Below, one piece after another: positions 17,389 through 26,560 of a stretch of 64,000 nt of DNA (positions are counted from its first letter, which is position 1; the number at the start of each line of letters is the position of its first letter). A program made the position numbers and the translations under genes. The DNA is from JBFLXB01 sp964570625 (GTDB lineage Bacteria; Nitrospirota; Nitrospiria; 2-01-FULL-66-17), in assembly GCA_964570625.1 (NCBI GenBank), contig CAZMYW010000017.1, positions 38,212-102,211 of the forward strand, in the 5' to 3' direction. The notes beneath the pieces are model-generated. The model did no database searches. It saw nothing but the letters and a program-made list of their open reading frames with translations, and was not told where the DNA came from.

Positions 17389-18222
17389 CTACGCCGCCGA
17401 GGGCAGCGGGACGTCCAACTTGAGATCCACGGCGATCTCCTGGATCAGGGCCTCGTCGATCGTCGGACGTTTACGCAGAAATCCTTCGAGGAGGGCGTTA
17501 TCGCACAGGGTGTTGATCAACCTCGGCGTGCCGCCCGTGACGCGATGGATCGCGGCAATGGCCCCGGGCGTGAAGGGGACGTTCGCGGCCCCGGCCACTT
17601 TCAGCCGGAACATGATGTAGTCCCTGGTAATCGATTCGGTCAACGCGCGGAGTTGGAACCGGATGGCCACGCGTTGGGCCAGTGGTCCGTCCAGAGCGAG
17701 CGTCTGATCCAGGTCGGGCAATCCGAAGAGAATAAACGTGATCAATTTCTGACCGTCGATCTCCATGTTCAGAATCCCGCGAAACTCCTCCATCACTTCG
17801 CGGTTGTTGAGCATCTGGGCTTCGTCGATGAGCACCACGACCTTTTTCCCTTGCTCGAACAGCTCCACCAATCGCTGAGACAGCTGAGACAACACGCTGG
17901 GAGAATCGTCCGCCGGATGGTCTACCCCCATTTGCGTCGCAATTTTTTTGAGCAACCACTGCGACGTGACCGCCGCGTGCACGATGATCAGCAGTGCGGA
18001 TTCGAACTGCTGGTCGTCCAGTTGGTCGAGGAGCCGACGCGCGAGGGTCGTCTTCCCGGTGCCGACATCCCCGACCACCACCGCCAAGCCCTTGCGTTCG
18101 GTGGCCGCGTACATCAATCGGACCAACGCGTCGTTGTGTTGTTTGCTGTTGTAGTAGAACCGCGTGTCGACCGAGATGGAAAACGGATGTTCGTGAAGGC
18201 GGTAATGATCGAGGTAGCTCAC
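17389..18222 (-). CDS. GspA/ExeA-like AAA+ ATPase
   Basis: 277 residues. Walker A GDVGTGKTT, Walker B VVLIDEAQ, a sensor segment (FILFGLPDLDQ) and the ExeA-type N-terminus (YRLHEHPFSISVDTRFYY). Family members assemble type II secretion secretins through peptidoglycan or serve exosortase/EPS clusters; this one lacks the C-terminal peptidoglycan-binding domain of full-length ExeA. It is 16 bp downstream of a large TPR protein and upstream of miaB. Its partner secretion or glycan machinery is not in the window, so the role is open. Confidence 0.85.
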   Translation of the reverse strand: MSYLDHYRLHEHPFSISVDTRFYYNSKQHNDALVRLMYAATERKGLAVVVGDVGTGKTTLARRLLDQLDDQQFESALLIIVHAAVTSQWLLKKIATQMGVDHPADDSPSVLSQLSQRLVELFEQGKKVVVLIDEAQMLNNREVMEEFRGILNMEIDGQKLITFILFGLPDLDQTLALDGPLAQRVAIRFQLRALTESITRDYIMFRLKVAGAANVPFTPGAIAAIHRVTGGTPRLINTLCDNALLEGFLRKRPTIDEALIQEIAVDLKLDVPLPSAA

Positions 18223-18238
18223 GGCGTCTCCTTACGCG

Positions 18239-20452
18239 TCACAAATATGAAACTTTCTTCCTCTCCGTCTTCCTCTCCGTTCGTCCATCCGGGCTCACGG
18301 GCTTCGGGGGGGCCGGACGTTCCGGCGAACGTTTTGCCCCGGATCCCCCTGCGGGTTGAGGAGCCGGAGCGATGTGTGACGGACCGGCGCTGCGCCGTTC
18401 GAGTTGGGCGATCTGTGCGGTCGCTTCCTTGTGCCCCGCCTCCAACTCTCTGACCCGGTAGTACTGCGCCAGCGCGTCGTCGTTCTTTCCCTGCACCTCC
18501 AAGATCTGTCCCAGTTCGTAGGCCAGCCCCGCGATGCCCTCCGACTTGGCGTACTGCGGATCGTTGAGGACCTCGAGCAAGGTTTCCTCGGCACGGGGAA
18601 GCGCGCCCTTGGCTCGGTAACAAGAGGCGATCATCCCCGTAGCCGAAATCACCCGATCCGGCGACTTGAGGACGAGACGGAACTCGGTGATGGCTTCGTT
18701 CAACAGCCCCATCTCGCGGTACGCGACCCCGAGGTTGTAGTGCGTCTCGTAATCTTCTTTTCCGTATTGCTCTTGGACACCTTTCTGGAATTTTCGGAAC
18801 ACGTTTTCTAATTCGCGCTCAGCCGACAGTTCCTGGCTGAGTTCTTCGGCCTCCTCCGGCGGCAGACTTTGCTCCATATCCTCCCGCAAGGCTTCCACCA
18901 AATCGATGTACTCTTCGGTCTTGGTCGTTTCTCCCACCGGCGGCCCGACTTTCTGAGGCGGGACGGTCGCAGCGCGCGGCGGTTCGTTCAGCGTGAGACT
19001 CGCGCCCAGGCTGGTTTCCTCGAGGTCCACCGGTTGGACCGTCCGCGATGCCTTCTCCGGCTCGGGCGAGGGTGGATTGACCGCCGCAGTCGCCGCGGGC
19101 GCGTTCGAGGCCCGCGCGGCGAGTTCTCTGAGGCGCTGCGTTGCCACGCCGTGGCCGGGTGTTTTGTTCAGGATCGCATGGAAGAGGCGACGGGCCTCGT
19201 CGTCGAACCCCTGCTGAAAATAGAAATCGGCCTCGGCGAGGTCCTGTTCCAGCGCGTCTTCGGTGGACGCCGGACCGGAAACCATCGGCGCCGCGATATC
19301 CGCGACATCGTCGGCCGGCGCGGCCTGAGCCTGCTGCCCATCAACGGACGCCGCGACCGACGTCTCGGAATTCAGCTCGGCCGCTTCACGGAGCATCGCA
19401 TCACGTTCCCCCTCCTGCCCCATCACTCCGTACAACTCCGCAACGCGTTGACACGCTTCGGCCGCCGACCGGGTGTCGCCTTGCGCGACATAGAGTTCCT
19501 TGAGTTTCAATTGAACGGCCACATCGCTGGGATCGCGCTGGGCCAGACCCTTGACGTGGGAAATCGCTTTGTCCACCATGCCGTACTTGACGTACACGTC
19601 CGCTTCCGTCAGGGCGTCTCGCAGACGCTCGTGCGTCGTTTCGTCGAATTCCTGCGCGGTCTTGAGGCGGGACAATTCCGGTGGCGGAACCCCGGACTGA
19701 CTCGGCTCGGGCACCGCCGTCGTCGTCGCGCCGACCGTCGTGGGGCGCGGCGGTTCCGCCTCCGTCATCATCGTGGTCTCGTCCACGCTGGCCGACGGCA
19801 GCGACGTATGTTCCATTTCGAAAGCGGGTCCGGCCGGCGCTGCGACGGACGCGATTCCAGGACCCAACTCGGCCAGTTTAGCCCGTACGGGCGCCAGTTC
19901 ATCCGTTCGACCCGCGCTTTCGAGAAAGGCCGCGACCCGCGTCAGTTCTTCCCTGGCCTGCTCGGTCATGCCTTCCTTCTGGCACAACTCGGCCAGCTTC
20001 AGGCCGATCGTCGGATTACCCTGGTCCAGGGCCGCGATCTTGCGGTACACCTCGATGGCGGCCTTGACCCGCCCTTCCTTGAGTTCGTAGCGAGCGACCT
20101 TCAGATAGTCCTCGACCGCGTTTCCGACGATTCCTCGTTCCGCGTTGACGTCCGCAAGCTTGAGCACGACGTCCATCCGAGCGGGGTCGAGCTTGATGAT
20201 CTTCTTATAGACCGCGATGGTCTTGAGCGCGAAGCCCGCGTCCTGGAACGTCGTCCCGGCTTTGAGAAACGCTTCGATCGCCTGGGCTTTCGCGTTTTTT
20301 TTCAGGTACAGGTCGCCGACGGTGTTGTAGATGTTGCCGTCGTTCGGGGTTTCGGCGATCAGCGTTCTCCACGCCTCGATCGCCTTGTCGATCTCACCTT
20401 TGGCAGTCAGACGTTGGGCGTTAAGGATGATGGAGTTCTTATCGGATGCCAC
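18239..20452 (-). CDS. Large cytoplasmic TPR-repeat protein
   Basis: About 737 residues of tetratricopeptide repeats: an N-terminal block (residues 1-200, e.g. GNIYNTVGDLYLKKNAKAQA), a low-complexity Pro/Ala/Thr region (~205-260), a middle block, a second acidic linker and a C-terminal TPR block (YETHYNLGVAYREMGLLNEA). No signal peptide. GTG 20452 is chosen as start because GGAGG lies 5 nt upstream. It is the first gene of the long minus-strand operon, reading from the divergent promoter shared with lptF. It probably acts as a scaffold for the adjacent AAA ATPase, which is inference from adjacency. Confidence 0.85.
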   Translation of the reverse strand: MASDKNSIILNAQRLTAKGEIDKAIEAWRTLIAETPNDGNIYNTVGDLYLKKNAKAQAIEAFLKAGTTFQDAGFALKTIAVYKKIIKLDPARMDVVLKLADVNAERGIVGNAVEDYLKVARYELKEGRVKAAIEVYRKIAALDQGNPTIGLKLAELCQKEGMTEQAREELTRVAAFLESAGRTDELAPVRAKLAELGPGIASVAAPAGPAFEMEHTSLPSASVDETTMMTEAEPPRPTTVGATTTAVPEPSQSGVPPPELSRLKTAQEFDETTHERLRDALTEADVYVKYGMVDKAISHVKGLAQRDPSDVAVQLKLKELYVAQGDTRSAAEACQRVAELYGVMGQEGERDAMLREAAELNSETSVAASVDGQQAQAAPADDVADIAAPMVSGPASTEDALEQDLAEADFYFQQGFDDEARRLFHAILNKTPGHGVATQRLRELAARASNAPAATAAVNPPSPEPEKASRTVQPVDLEETSLGASLTLNEPPRAATVPPQKVGPPVGETTKTEEYIDLVEALREDMEQSLPPEEAEELSQELSAERELENVFRKFQKGVQEQYGKEDYETHYNLGVAYREMGLLNEAITEFRLVLKSPDRVISATGMIASCYRAKGALPRAEETLLEVLNDPQYAKSEGIAGLAYELGQILEVQGKNDDALAQYYRVRELEAGHKEATAQIAQLERRSAGPSHIAPAPQPAGGSGAKRSPERPAPPKPVSPDGRTERKTERKKVSYL

Positions 20453-20489
20453 GGAACCTCCAGAAATGTTCAGTCGGTCGGTGCCCCCC

Positions 20490-20517
20490 ACTCTAACATA
20501 GGGCCTTAGTGTGTCAA
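20490..20517 (-). promoter_or_regulatory. σ70-type promoter for the TPR-to-oppC operon
   Basis: On the minus strand: TTGACA (20517-20512), a 16-nt spacer and TAGAGT (20495-20490), followed by a ~37-nt leader with GGAGG before the GTG at 20452. Confidence 0.55.
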
Positions 20518-20541
20518 GGAATTCAGCCCCTTCGGCGTGCG

Positions 20542-20570
20542 TTGCACCGCGAAGAGGCTTCCGTTATAGT
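20542..20570 (+). promoter_or_regulatory. σ70-type promoter for lptF-lptG
   Basis: TTGCAC (20542-20547), exactly 17 nt, then TATAGT (20565-20570). A ribosome-binding site (GGAGAGAG) follows before the TTG start at 20598. It lies back to back with the minus-strand promoter. Confidence 0.6.
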
Positions 20571-20597
20571 GACCGCGCCGCTCCCCGGAGAGAGCCG

Positions 20598-21719
20598 TTG
20601 ACGATCATTACCCGTTACATCCTCAAGGAACTCCTGGTTCCGTTCACGCTGAGCGTCGCGGTGCTCGCGTTTTTGCTCGTCACTCAACAGGCGCTGCGGT
20701 TAATCGACCTTCTGGTCAACCGAGGGGTGGAGATCGGGGTGCTGGTGCAGATCTTCGCCACTCTGCTCCCGGCATTTTTCGTCATTACATTACCCGTGGC
20801 AGCTCTCATGGCCGCCATCGGCGCGTTCAATCGTCTGTGCGCCGACCGGGAGATCATGGCGTGGCGCGCCGCCGGATCGTCCACACGTCGCCTGTTGTGG
20901 CCGGCGGGTGTGTTCTCGGCCTGTTTGTGCGTGGCGGCGTACGCCCTGTCGCTGTTCGGAGAGCCATGGAGCGGTAAATCCTTCCGCAGTCTCACCTCCG
21001 ATCTGCTCAAGCAGCACGCCACCCTCGCGGTGGTGGAAGGGACGTTCAACCAAGCCCTCGCGGGCATGACTTTGTACGTGGAACGCGTCCCGAGTGCCAA
21101 TCAGATCGAGGGCGTCCTGATCGTCGATGAGCGCGCCGACGGGTCGGAATGGGTCGTGTTGGCCGGTCGCGGCACGTTCCTCACCGGCGGCGACGATCAG
21201 GGGGTCAGCCTCCGCTTGCACCACGGGAGCATCCATCGTACGCTCGCCGACGGCTCGATCGATCGGTATCAGATCGCGCGGTTCGAGAGCTACGAACTGC
21301 GCCTCGACGCCTCGCGCCTCGAGGGGGCCGCGGACTCCGAAGACGCGCCGCGATCGATCACCGCGTTGCGCGCCCAAGCGGTCGAAGAACGTCTGCAGAC
21401 CGGGCAGGTGTCCCCGGAAACCGAACGGGCGTTGTTCACCGCGCACAAAGATCTCGCATTTCCCTTAGCGACGTTCTGGTTCGGCTTACTCGGTGTGCCC
21501 CTTGGCCTGTTGACCGGACACACAGGCAGGATGAGTGGATTCGGATTCGGAATACTCGTGGTGGGGGGGTACTACTTGTTGTTAATCGGCGCCGATACCA
21601 TCGTCGCCAGGGCCTGGTTGCCGGCGCTGCCCGCGGCCTGGCTGCCCAACATCATCCTCGCCGCGACTTCGATCCTGTTGGTGTGGCGAATGGACCGCGT
21701 GCCCCCTCGCCGCGCGTAG
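20598..21719 (+). CDS. lptF: LPS export ABC permease LptF
   Basis: 373 residues from a TTG start that follows GGAGAGAG; the only longer frame lacks homology. YjgP/YjgQ family: N-terminal ITRYILKELLVPFTLSVAVL, two N-terminal helices, a periplasmic β-jellyroll (~residues 100-270) and three C-terminal helices (FPLATFWFGLLGVPLGL). LptF and LptG form the membrane part of the LptB2FG complex that pulls LPS out of the inner membrane. lptG follows after 17 bp; lptB, lptA and lptC are elsewhere. Confidence 0.93.
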   Translation: MTIITRYILKELLVPFTLSVAVLAFLLVTQQALRLIDLLVNRGVEIGVLVQIFATLLPAFFVITLPVAALMAAIGAFNRLCADREIMAWRAAGSSTRRLLWPAGVFSACLCVAAYALSLFGEPWSGKSFRSLTSDLLKQHATLAVVEGTFNQALAGMTLYVERVPSANQIEGVLIVDERADGSEWVVLAGRGTFLTGGDDQGVSLRLHHGSIHRTLADGSIDRYQIARFESYELRLDASRLEGAADSEDAPRSITALRAQAVEERLQTGQVSPETERALFTAHKDLAFPLATFWFGLLGVPLGLLTGHTGRMSGFGFGILVVGGYYLLLIGADTIVARAWLPALPAAWLPNIILAATSILLVWRMDRVPPRRA

Positions 21720-21736
21720 CCGAGAACGAGAACGGG

Positions 21737-22819
21737 GTGCCTATTCTCTTTCGATATCTCTCCCGACACTACCTCCGCCTGGTCGGCCTGATCCTGGGCG
21801 CGCTGGTGCTGATCTACCTGGTCAGCGAAGTCTTCAGCAAGTTCGGAAAATTCAGCGATCACCAACCCGAGGCGATCGCGATGGTGGCCTACTTTGCGTT
21901 GCGGCTCCCCCGGGCGGCCTACGAGGTACTGCCGCTCGCCGCGCTGACCGCCAGCGTGTTGGTCACGACCATGTTATCGCGACAACACGAGATCACGGCG
22001 ATGCGCGCGTGCGGCGTGGGCCTCGCGCGTATCGTGACCCCCATCGCGGTCGGAGCGCTGGTCCTTGGCGCCGGAGCGTTCGCCGCCAACTGGTCGCTAA
22101 TCCCCTCCGCGACCGCCAAAGCTCAGTTGGTCAAAGACGTTCGGATCGAAGGTCGTCCCCATCCCTCGATGGTTCAACGCGACCGCCTCTGGATGCGGTT
22201 GGAGCGGCGGACTTTCCTCAACGTTCGGATGGCTGATCCGACGAACCGCACTCTGTTGGGCGTGCGACTGTATGAGCTGGGCGACGCATTCAACCTGGTG
22301 CGGGAGATCGACGCGCCGCGCCTGAAATTCGACCACAACACGTGGACCGCCATCGACGGACTGGAACGGGTGTTCGAAGCCGACGGCTCGGTGCGTGTCG
22401 AACGATTCACCGAGCGGCGGCTCGATCTGTCGAACCTACCCGATGATTTTTCTCGACTCGAAGTCAAAGAGGAACACTTGGCGTATCCTCAGCTTCGATC
22501 GTACGTCGCTACGCTCGAACGATCCGGCATCAACCCGGGGCGATACGCGGTCGATGTCGCGTCACGGCTGTCGATCCCGTTCGTCACTGTGGTGATGGCC
22601 ATTCTCGGAATTCCCTTCGGCTTGGTGGATACTCGGCGCGGCGGATGGGGGTTGGCCGTGGGCACCAGCCTGTTGTTGGGGCTGTCGTTCTGGATGGTGT
22701 ATTCGCTCACGATTTCGCTGGGCCGCGGAGGACTGCTGTCTCCCCACGTCGCCGCGTGGTCCGCCAATCTCCTCTTCTTGACGGTCGGAGCGGCGCTACT
22801 CCTGCAAAAACGTCACTGA
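21737..22819 (+). CDS. lptG: LPS export ABC permease LptG
   Basis: 360 residues from GTG 21737, the same length as E. coli LptG. It begins PILFRYLSRHYLRLVGLILG and shows the family layout of N-terminal helices, periplasmic β domain and C-terminal helices (SRLSIPFVTVVMAILGIPFG). The earlier in-frame region overlaps lptF and is not family-like. The last 7 bp overlap the end of the convergent M16 gene, so there is no room for a terminator between them. Confidence 0.92.
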   Translation: MPILFRYLSRHYLRLVGLILGALVLIYLVSEVFSKFGKFSDHQPEAIAMVAYFALRLPRAAYEVLPLAALTASVLVTTMLSRQHEITAMRACGVGLARIVTPIAVGALVLGAGAFAANWSLIPSATAKAQLVKDVRIEGRPHPSMVQRDRLWMRLERRTFLNVRMADPTNRTLLGVRLYELGDAFNLVREIDAPRLKFDHNTWTAIDGLERVFEADGSVRVERFTERRLDLSNLPDDFSRLEVKEEHLAYPQLRSYVATLERSGINPGRYAVDVASRLSIPFVTVVMAILGIPFGLVDTRRGGWGLAVGTSLLLGLSFWMVYSLTISLGRGGLLSPHVAAWSANLLFLTVGAALLLQKRH

Positions 22820-24303
22820 CCGGGCGCGCGAACCGCCGCCGGCTGAGCCGGCGGCGGTTCGGTGCTCGCCGGAAACCGCTCCAGTTCAATCACCCGAACC
22901 GCGCCGAACGTGGATAACGGCTTGTCGAACGCCCGGTCGTCGCCCACGGCGAGGATCACCAGGCGATCGGGCGTCAGGTGACGTTTCGCCACGCGCAAGA
23001 GGTCGCGCGAGGTGACCCGTTCGATGTTGGATCGAAAGCGCTCGAGAAAATCGGCGGGCAGCCCGTAGTACTCAAGGGACATTTGGCGGTTCGTGATCTG
23101 CGCGGGACTCGAGAAGGAGAACACGAACGAATTGTTGAACGCCTGCTTTGCGTCGGCCAGTTCCTGTTCTGAAACGGGCGACGCAAGCAGCCGCTCGATT
23201 TCCCCCCGCATGGAGGCGATGGCATTCGTCGTGGACTCCGCTTTGGTCTGGGCATACAGGAAAACCGTCCCGCGGTCGAACCGCCCGGGGACGAGGACGC
23301 TCCCGACGGAATACGCGAGGCCGGCTTTGGTACGCACCTCCTGAAACAGTCGACTGGTGAAGGCCTGTCCGCCCAGGATGTCATTGAGCAGAGACAGCGC
23401 AAAAAAATCCGGATCAGCCTGTTTGATGCCCAACCACCCCATCCGGACCTGGGTCTGGGTGACGTCGCGAGGGATCACATTCACGCGAGCGTTCGGTTGT
23501 TCGAGGACTCGCGGCACGTTCGGCCACGTGACCCGTTCCGATTTCCATCCTTTGAACGTCTTGTTGAGCAGGGCGATCAGTTCGCCGCGCTTGAAATCAC
23601 CGGTCGCCGCCAGCAACACCGTGTTGGGATGGTAATAGCGTCGATGAAACGCCGCCATATCCTCTCGCGTGACGGCCTGAACGGTCGTCTCGGTGCTCTC
23701 CCGTGCGTACGGATGTTCGGGGCCGAACAGCAATTTGTTGAACTCGCGCGAGGCGATCGACCCGGGGTGATCATTCCGTCGGCGAATCCCTTCCATGGTT
23801 TGTTTTTTCGCCAAATCGATCTTCGCGGGATCAAACGCCGGCCGCATCAGCATCTCGGCGAACAACGTCGTGCCGCGCGGAAGATCTTTGGTCAGGACGT
23901 TGAGCGACGCCCACCCCGCGTCTTGGCCGACCGACGACGTCAGCTCCGCACCCACAAACTCCAGTTCATCGTCCAACTCGTCTCCGGATCGTGATGCGGT
24001 GCCCCCGGTGCGAATCACGGTTCCGGTCAGTTCGGCCAGGCCGATTTTCCCCGGGGGATCATAGAGGCTCCCGGTGCGGATCATCGCGGTCAGGTTCACG
24101 ATCGGCAGTTCGTGATCTTCCAACAGATACAGGATGATACCGTTGGACAGCGCCACCCGCTCGGCTTGGGGGGGAGTAAACGGTTCGATGGGGAAGGTCA
24201 TCGTCCGCGGATCCGGGGTTCGGACATCCGCGGGTTCCGCGACCGCCCACGTCGAGGACGCGGTCAACACCGCGAGGAGCACTGCGATCACGAAACGCGT
24301 CAC
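22813..24303 (-). CDS. M16-family peptidase-like protein, catalytic site missing
   Basis: 496 residues, signal peptide (VIAVLLAVLTASSTWAVAEP), two M16 domains. At the position of the zinc-binding HxxEH motif it reads GLAELTGTVIRTGG, so it should not bind zinc. The second-domain features are kept (NDILGGQAFTSRLFQEVRTK, GLAYSVGS). Such inactive chains pair with an active M16 partner, as in PqqF/mitochondrial-processing-peptidase-like heterodimers. GTG 24303 overlaps the stop of the active partner gene by 4 nt; the longer frame to 24441 lies inside that gene. Confidence 0.9.
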   Translation of the reverse strand: MTRFVIAVLLAVLTASSTWAVAEPADVRTPDPRTMTFPIEPFTPPQAERVALSNGIILYLLEDHELPIVNLTAMIRTGSLYDPPGKIGLAELTGTVIRTGGTASRSGDELDDELEFVGAELTSSVGQDAGWASLNVLTKDLPRGTTLFAEMLMRPAFDPAKIDLAKKQTMEGIRRRNDHPGSIASREFNKLLFGPEHPYARESTETTVQAVTREDMAAFHRRYYHPNTVLLAATGDFKRGELIALLNKTFKGWKSERVTWPNVPRVLEQPNARVNVIPRDVTQTQVRMGWLGIKQADPDFFALSLLNDILGGQAFTSRLFQEVRTKAGLAYSVGSVLVPGRFDRGTVFLYAQTKAESTTNAIASMRGEIERLLASPVSEQELADAKQAFNNSFVFSFSSPAQITNRQMSLEYYGLPADFLERFRSNIERVTSRDLLRVAKRHLTPDRLVILAVGDDRAFDKPLSTFGAVRVIELERFPASTEPPPAQPAAVRAPGQ

Positions 24304-25811
24304 GGCGCCAGCGTCGTGGAGAGAGGCACCAGGCGCGCCACGGTGCGGTTTCGCTTGACGAGCCACGCGGAGGCCACGCGCTGAACGTCCTTCGCCGTGA
24401 CCCCGGCCATCCGATCTCGGATACGGAGTATGTACCGCCAATCGCCGGCCACCGCCTCGAAATACGCCAGCTGCGACGCCAACCCGGCGTTGGATTGCAA
24501 CGAACGGATCATCGTGGCGTCCAGACGATTGATCACCCGTTCGAGTTCACGACCGGGAACCTCTTCCCGTTGGAGGCGTTCGACTTCGCGCAACAATGCG
24601 GCTTCGACCTCGTCGAGCGTGTGAGGGGCGCGAGGAACCCCGCGGAGCACGAACAGGCTCGGTTGCCTGGCACCCGGTTCACCGGACGACGCTGACGCGG
24701 CCACCGCGATCTGGCGGATGGCGACCAATTCGGTGTACAGACGCGATCGACGGCCCGACGACAACAACGATTCAATCACGTCGAACACAGGATCGTCGGG
24801 ATGATCGATTCCAGGCCGGTGATAGCCCATCAACAACTCCGGTTGGGCGTCGTACTCCACGTCGATGCGGCGCTCGCCTTCCTGCCGGGGCTCGCTGGTG
24901 ACCACGTCGCCCGGCGCGCGGCGCGCCGGAATCGCTCCGAAGGACTCGGCCACACGACGGAGCGTTTCATCCACGTCTACGTCGCCCACGACGGCCAACA
25001 CGGCGTTTCCCGGTCCGTAGTGGCGCTCGAAAAACGCTCGCGCCTGGGGGGCGGTCAGCCGGTTCACTTCGGATGTCCAACCGATCGTCGGAACGCGGTA
25101 GGGATGCGCCGAAAACGCGGCAGTCAAAAACGCTTCGTAGAGCTTCCCGCCCGGGGTGTTCTCGACCCGCATCCGGCGTTCTTCCATGACCACGTCGCGC
25201 TCGGTATAAAATTCCCGGAACACCGGGCGACTGAACCGATCGGCCTCCAGGGAGATCCAGAGTGGCAGACGATTCGCGGGCAGGCTCACCATATACCGCG
25301 TCAAGTCGGCGCCCGTGCTGGCGTTGAATCCCACCGATCCCTGACGATCGTAGATCGCGCCGTATTCGTTGGGCACCACCAGGCCGCGTGCCTGCGCTTG
25401 CACCTCGGCGAACCGTTGACGCAGCTCGGCCAGCCGCTGCTCATCGCCACCGTTCGGCCGTCCCCGTTCGCGCTGGATCTCGCTTTCGATCCGATCCAGT
25501 TCCGCCAACAACGTCCGCTCGGCCGCAAAGTCGCTCGTACCGATGGTTTCCGTGCCTTTAAACGCCATGTGTTCGAACAGGTGCGCCAAACCGCTCTGTC
25601 CACCGGGTTCATCCACCGATCCCACGCGCACCGTGAGATTGTAGGAGACCGTGGGGACCGCCGAACGTTTGACGATGAGGACCCGCATCCCATTGTCCAA
25701 CGTCCGATCAACCACGCGCCCATCGAGCAACGAGGCCGCGAAGGCACCGTGCTCCCCTCCACACCACAGGGCGGCGGCCAGGACGGCCCCGTATCGGGTG
25801 GCCCGTCTCAT
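24300..25811 (-). CDS. M16-family zinc metallopeptidase, catalytic subunit
   Basis: 503 residues with a signal peptide (GAVLAAALWCGGEHGAFA) and an intact inverted zinc motif HLFEH (His77, Glu80, His81) in GLAHLFEHMAFKGT, plus the downstream Glu region (ERDVVMEERRMRVENTPGG). Periplasmic oligopeptide or protein degradation is expected. It contains an unusual charged insert after the motif (ELDRIESEIQRERG). Its start overlaps the stop of the upstream lipoprotein gene by 4 nt and its stop overlaps the inactive partner, so the pair is translated in step. Confidence 0.92.
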   Translation of the reverse strand: MRRATRYGAVLAAALWCGGEHGAFAASLLDGRVVDRTLDNGMRVLIVKRSAVPTVSYNLTVRVGSVDEPGGQSGLAHLFEHMAFKGTETIGTSDFAAERTLLAELDRIESEIQRERGRPNGGDEQRLAELRQRFAEVQAQARGLVVPNEYGAIYDRQGSVGFNASTGADLTRYMVSLPANRLPLWISLEADRFSRPVFREFYTERDVVMEERRMRVENTPGGKLYEAFLTAAFSAHPYRVPTIGWTSEVNRLTAPQARAFFERHYGPGNAVLAVVGDVDVDETLRRVAESFGAIPARRAPGDVVTSEPRQEGERRIDVEYDAQPELLMGYHRPGIDHPDDPVFDVIESLLSSGRRSRLYTELVAIRQIAVAASASSGEPGARQPSLFVLRGVPRAPHTLDEVEAALLREVERLQREEVPGRELERVINRLDATMIRSLQSNAGLASQLAYFEAVAGDWRYILRIRDRMAGVTAKDVQRVASAWLVKRNRTVARLVPLSTTLAP

Positions 25812-26560
25812 GGCGAACCGCGCCCCGACGAGACCTCATGTATTCGGCGCACGATGGCGTCGGCCAACGCGTTGACCGCCACACGGCCTGCGGTCTCCTC
25901 CACCTCGGACTCAAACTCAGTCGTGTTCTCATCAAAACCGGTTTGGGTTTCGGCAAACACCGGACGCCCAGTCGGGGCCAAGCCGACCGCCCGGGCCGTG
26001 GCCAGGACCTCGATGACGTCCACCACGTACACGGCAAAACCGCCCGGCCAGCTCACGTGATACCGTCGCTCCGAAAAGTCGAGCGAGAACAGGACGATCA
26101 TGTCCGCATGTTGGTCCGCAGCCAACTTCTGTACGCCAGTCAGCGACACGCCCCCATCAAACGTGCCCGGTGGACTCCCCTCCACACCCGCTACGTGGCC
26201 ACTGCGGTCAATTTTTTCTTTGATCGCCGCAATCCACCTTTCCCTCACGGCCCTGGTCGCCGGGGACGACGCCTCGCCCTCCGGCGATGAGGCCGGACTC
26301 CACGCGATCACCACTAGCGGTGCCCGCTCCAGTCGCGTCCGGGTGTCCGTGGCCGACGGCCAACCCCCGGCTTGCACCGGCGGGACGAACCATACCAACC
26401 CGGCATTCAGTTCCCCAGCAGACTGCCGTGTCGTCGCGCAGCCCACACACGCGAGGACCACGAGCCACAGACCGATCGAGCATCCTGCCGACCGGACGAG
26501 CGCCCATTTTCGCGGGGCATCCCGACCGTCACCGCTTGAATGGCTCATGAGACGGCTCAC
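25808..26560 (-). CDS. Putative lipoprotein of unknown function
   Basis: About 250 residues. A hydrophobic segment ending LVVLACVGC gives a good lipobox. The mature part has a Ser/Pro/Glu-rich stretch and a central β/α segment (HADMIVLFSLDFSERRYHVS) like GNA1162/curli-assembly CsgG-type nucleotide-free lipoproteins, but this is too weak to assign. The GTG at 26560 overlaps the gph stop (GTGA); ATG 26548 is an alternative start. It is coupled to the M16 pair downstream and may be exported with it. Confidence 0.7.
   Translation of the reverse strand: MSRLMSHSSGDGRDAPRKWALVRSAGCSIGLWLVVLACVGCATTRQSAGELNAGLVWFVPPVQAGGWPSATDTRTRLERAPLVVIAWSPASSPEGEASSPATRAVRERWIAAIKEKIDRSGHVAGVEGSPPGTFDGGVSLTGVQKLAADQHADMIVLFSLDFSERRYHVSWPGGFAVYVVDVIEVLATARAVGLAPTGRPVFAETQTGFDENTTEFESEVEETAGRVAVNALADAIVRRIHEVSSGRGSP

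Noticed and set aside
17284..18453. 389-codon plus-strand frame over the AAA gene
   Set aside because: Antisense to Walker A/B motifs of the GspA-like ATPase; no start signal.
18869..20509. 546-codon plus-strand frame opposite the TPR gene
   Set aside because: Arg/His-rich shadow; the minus strand encodes clear TPR units with a ribosome-binding site and promoter.
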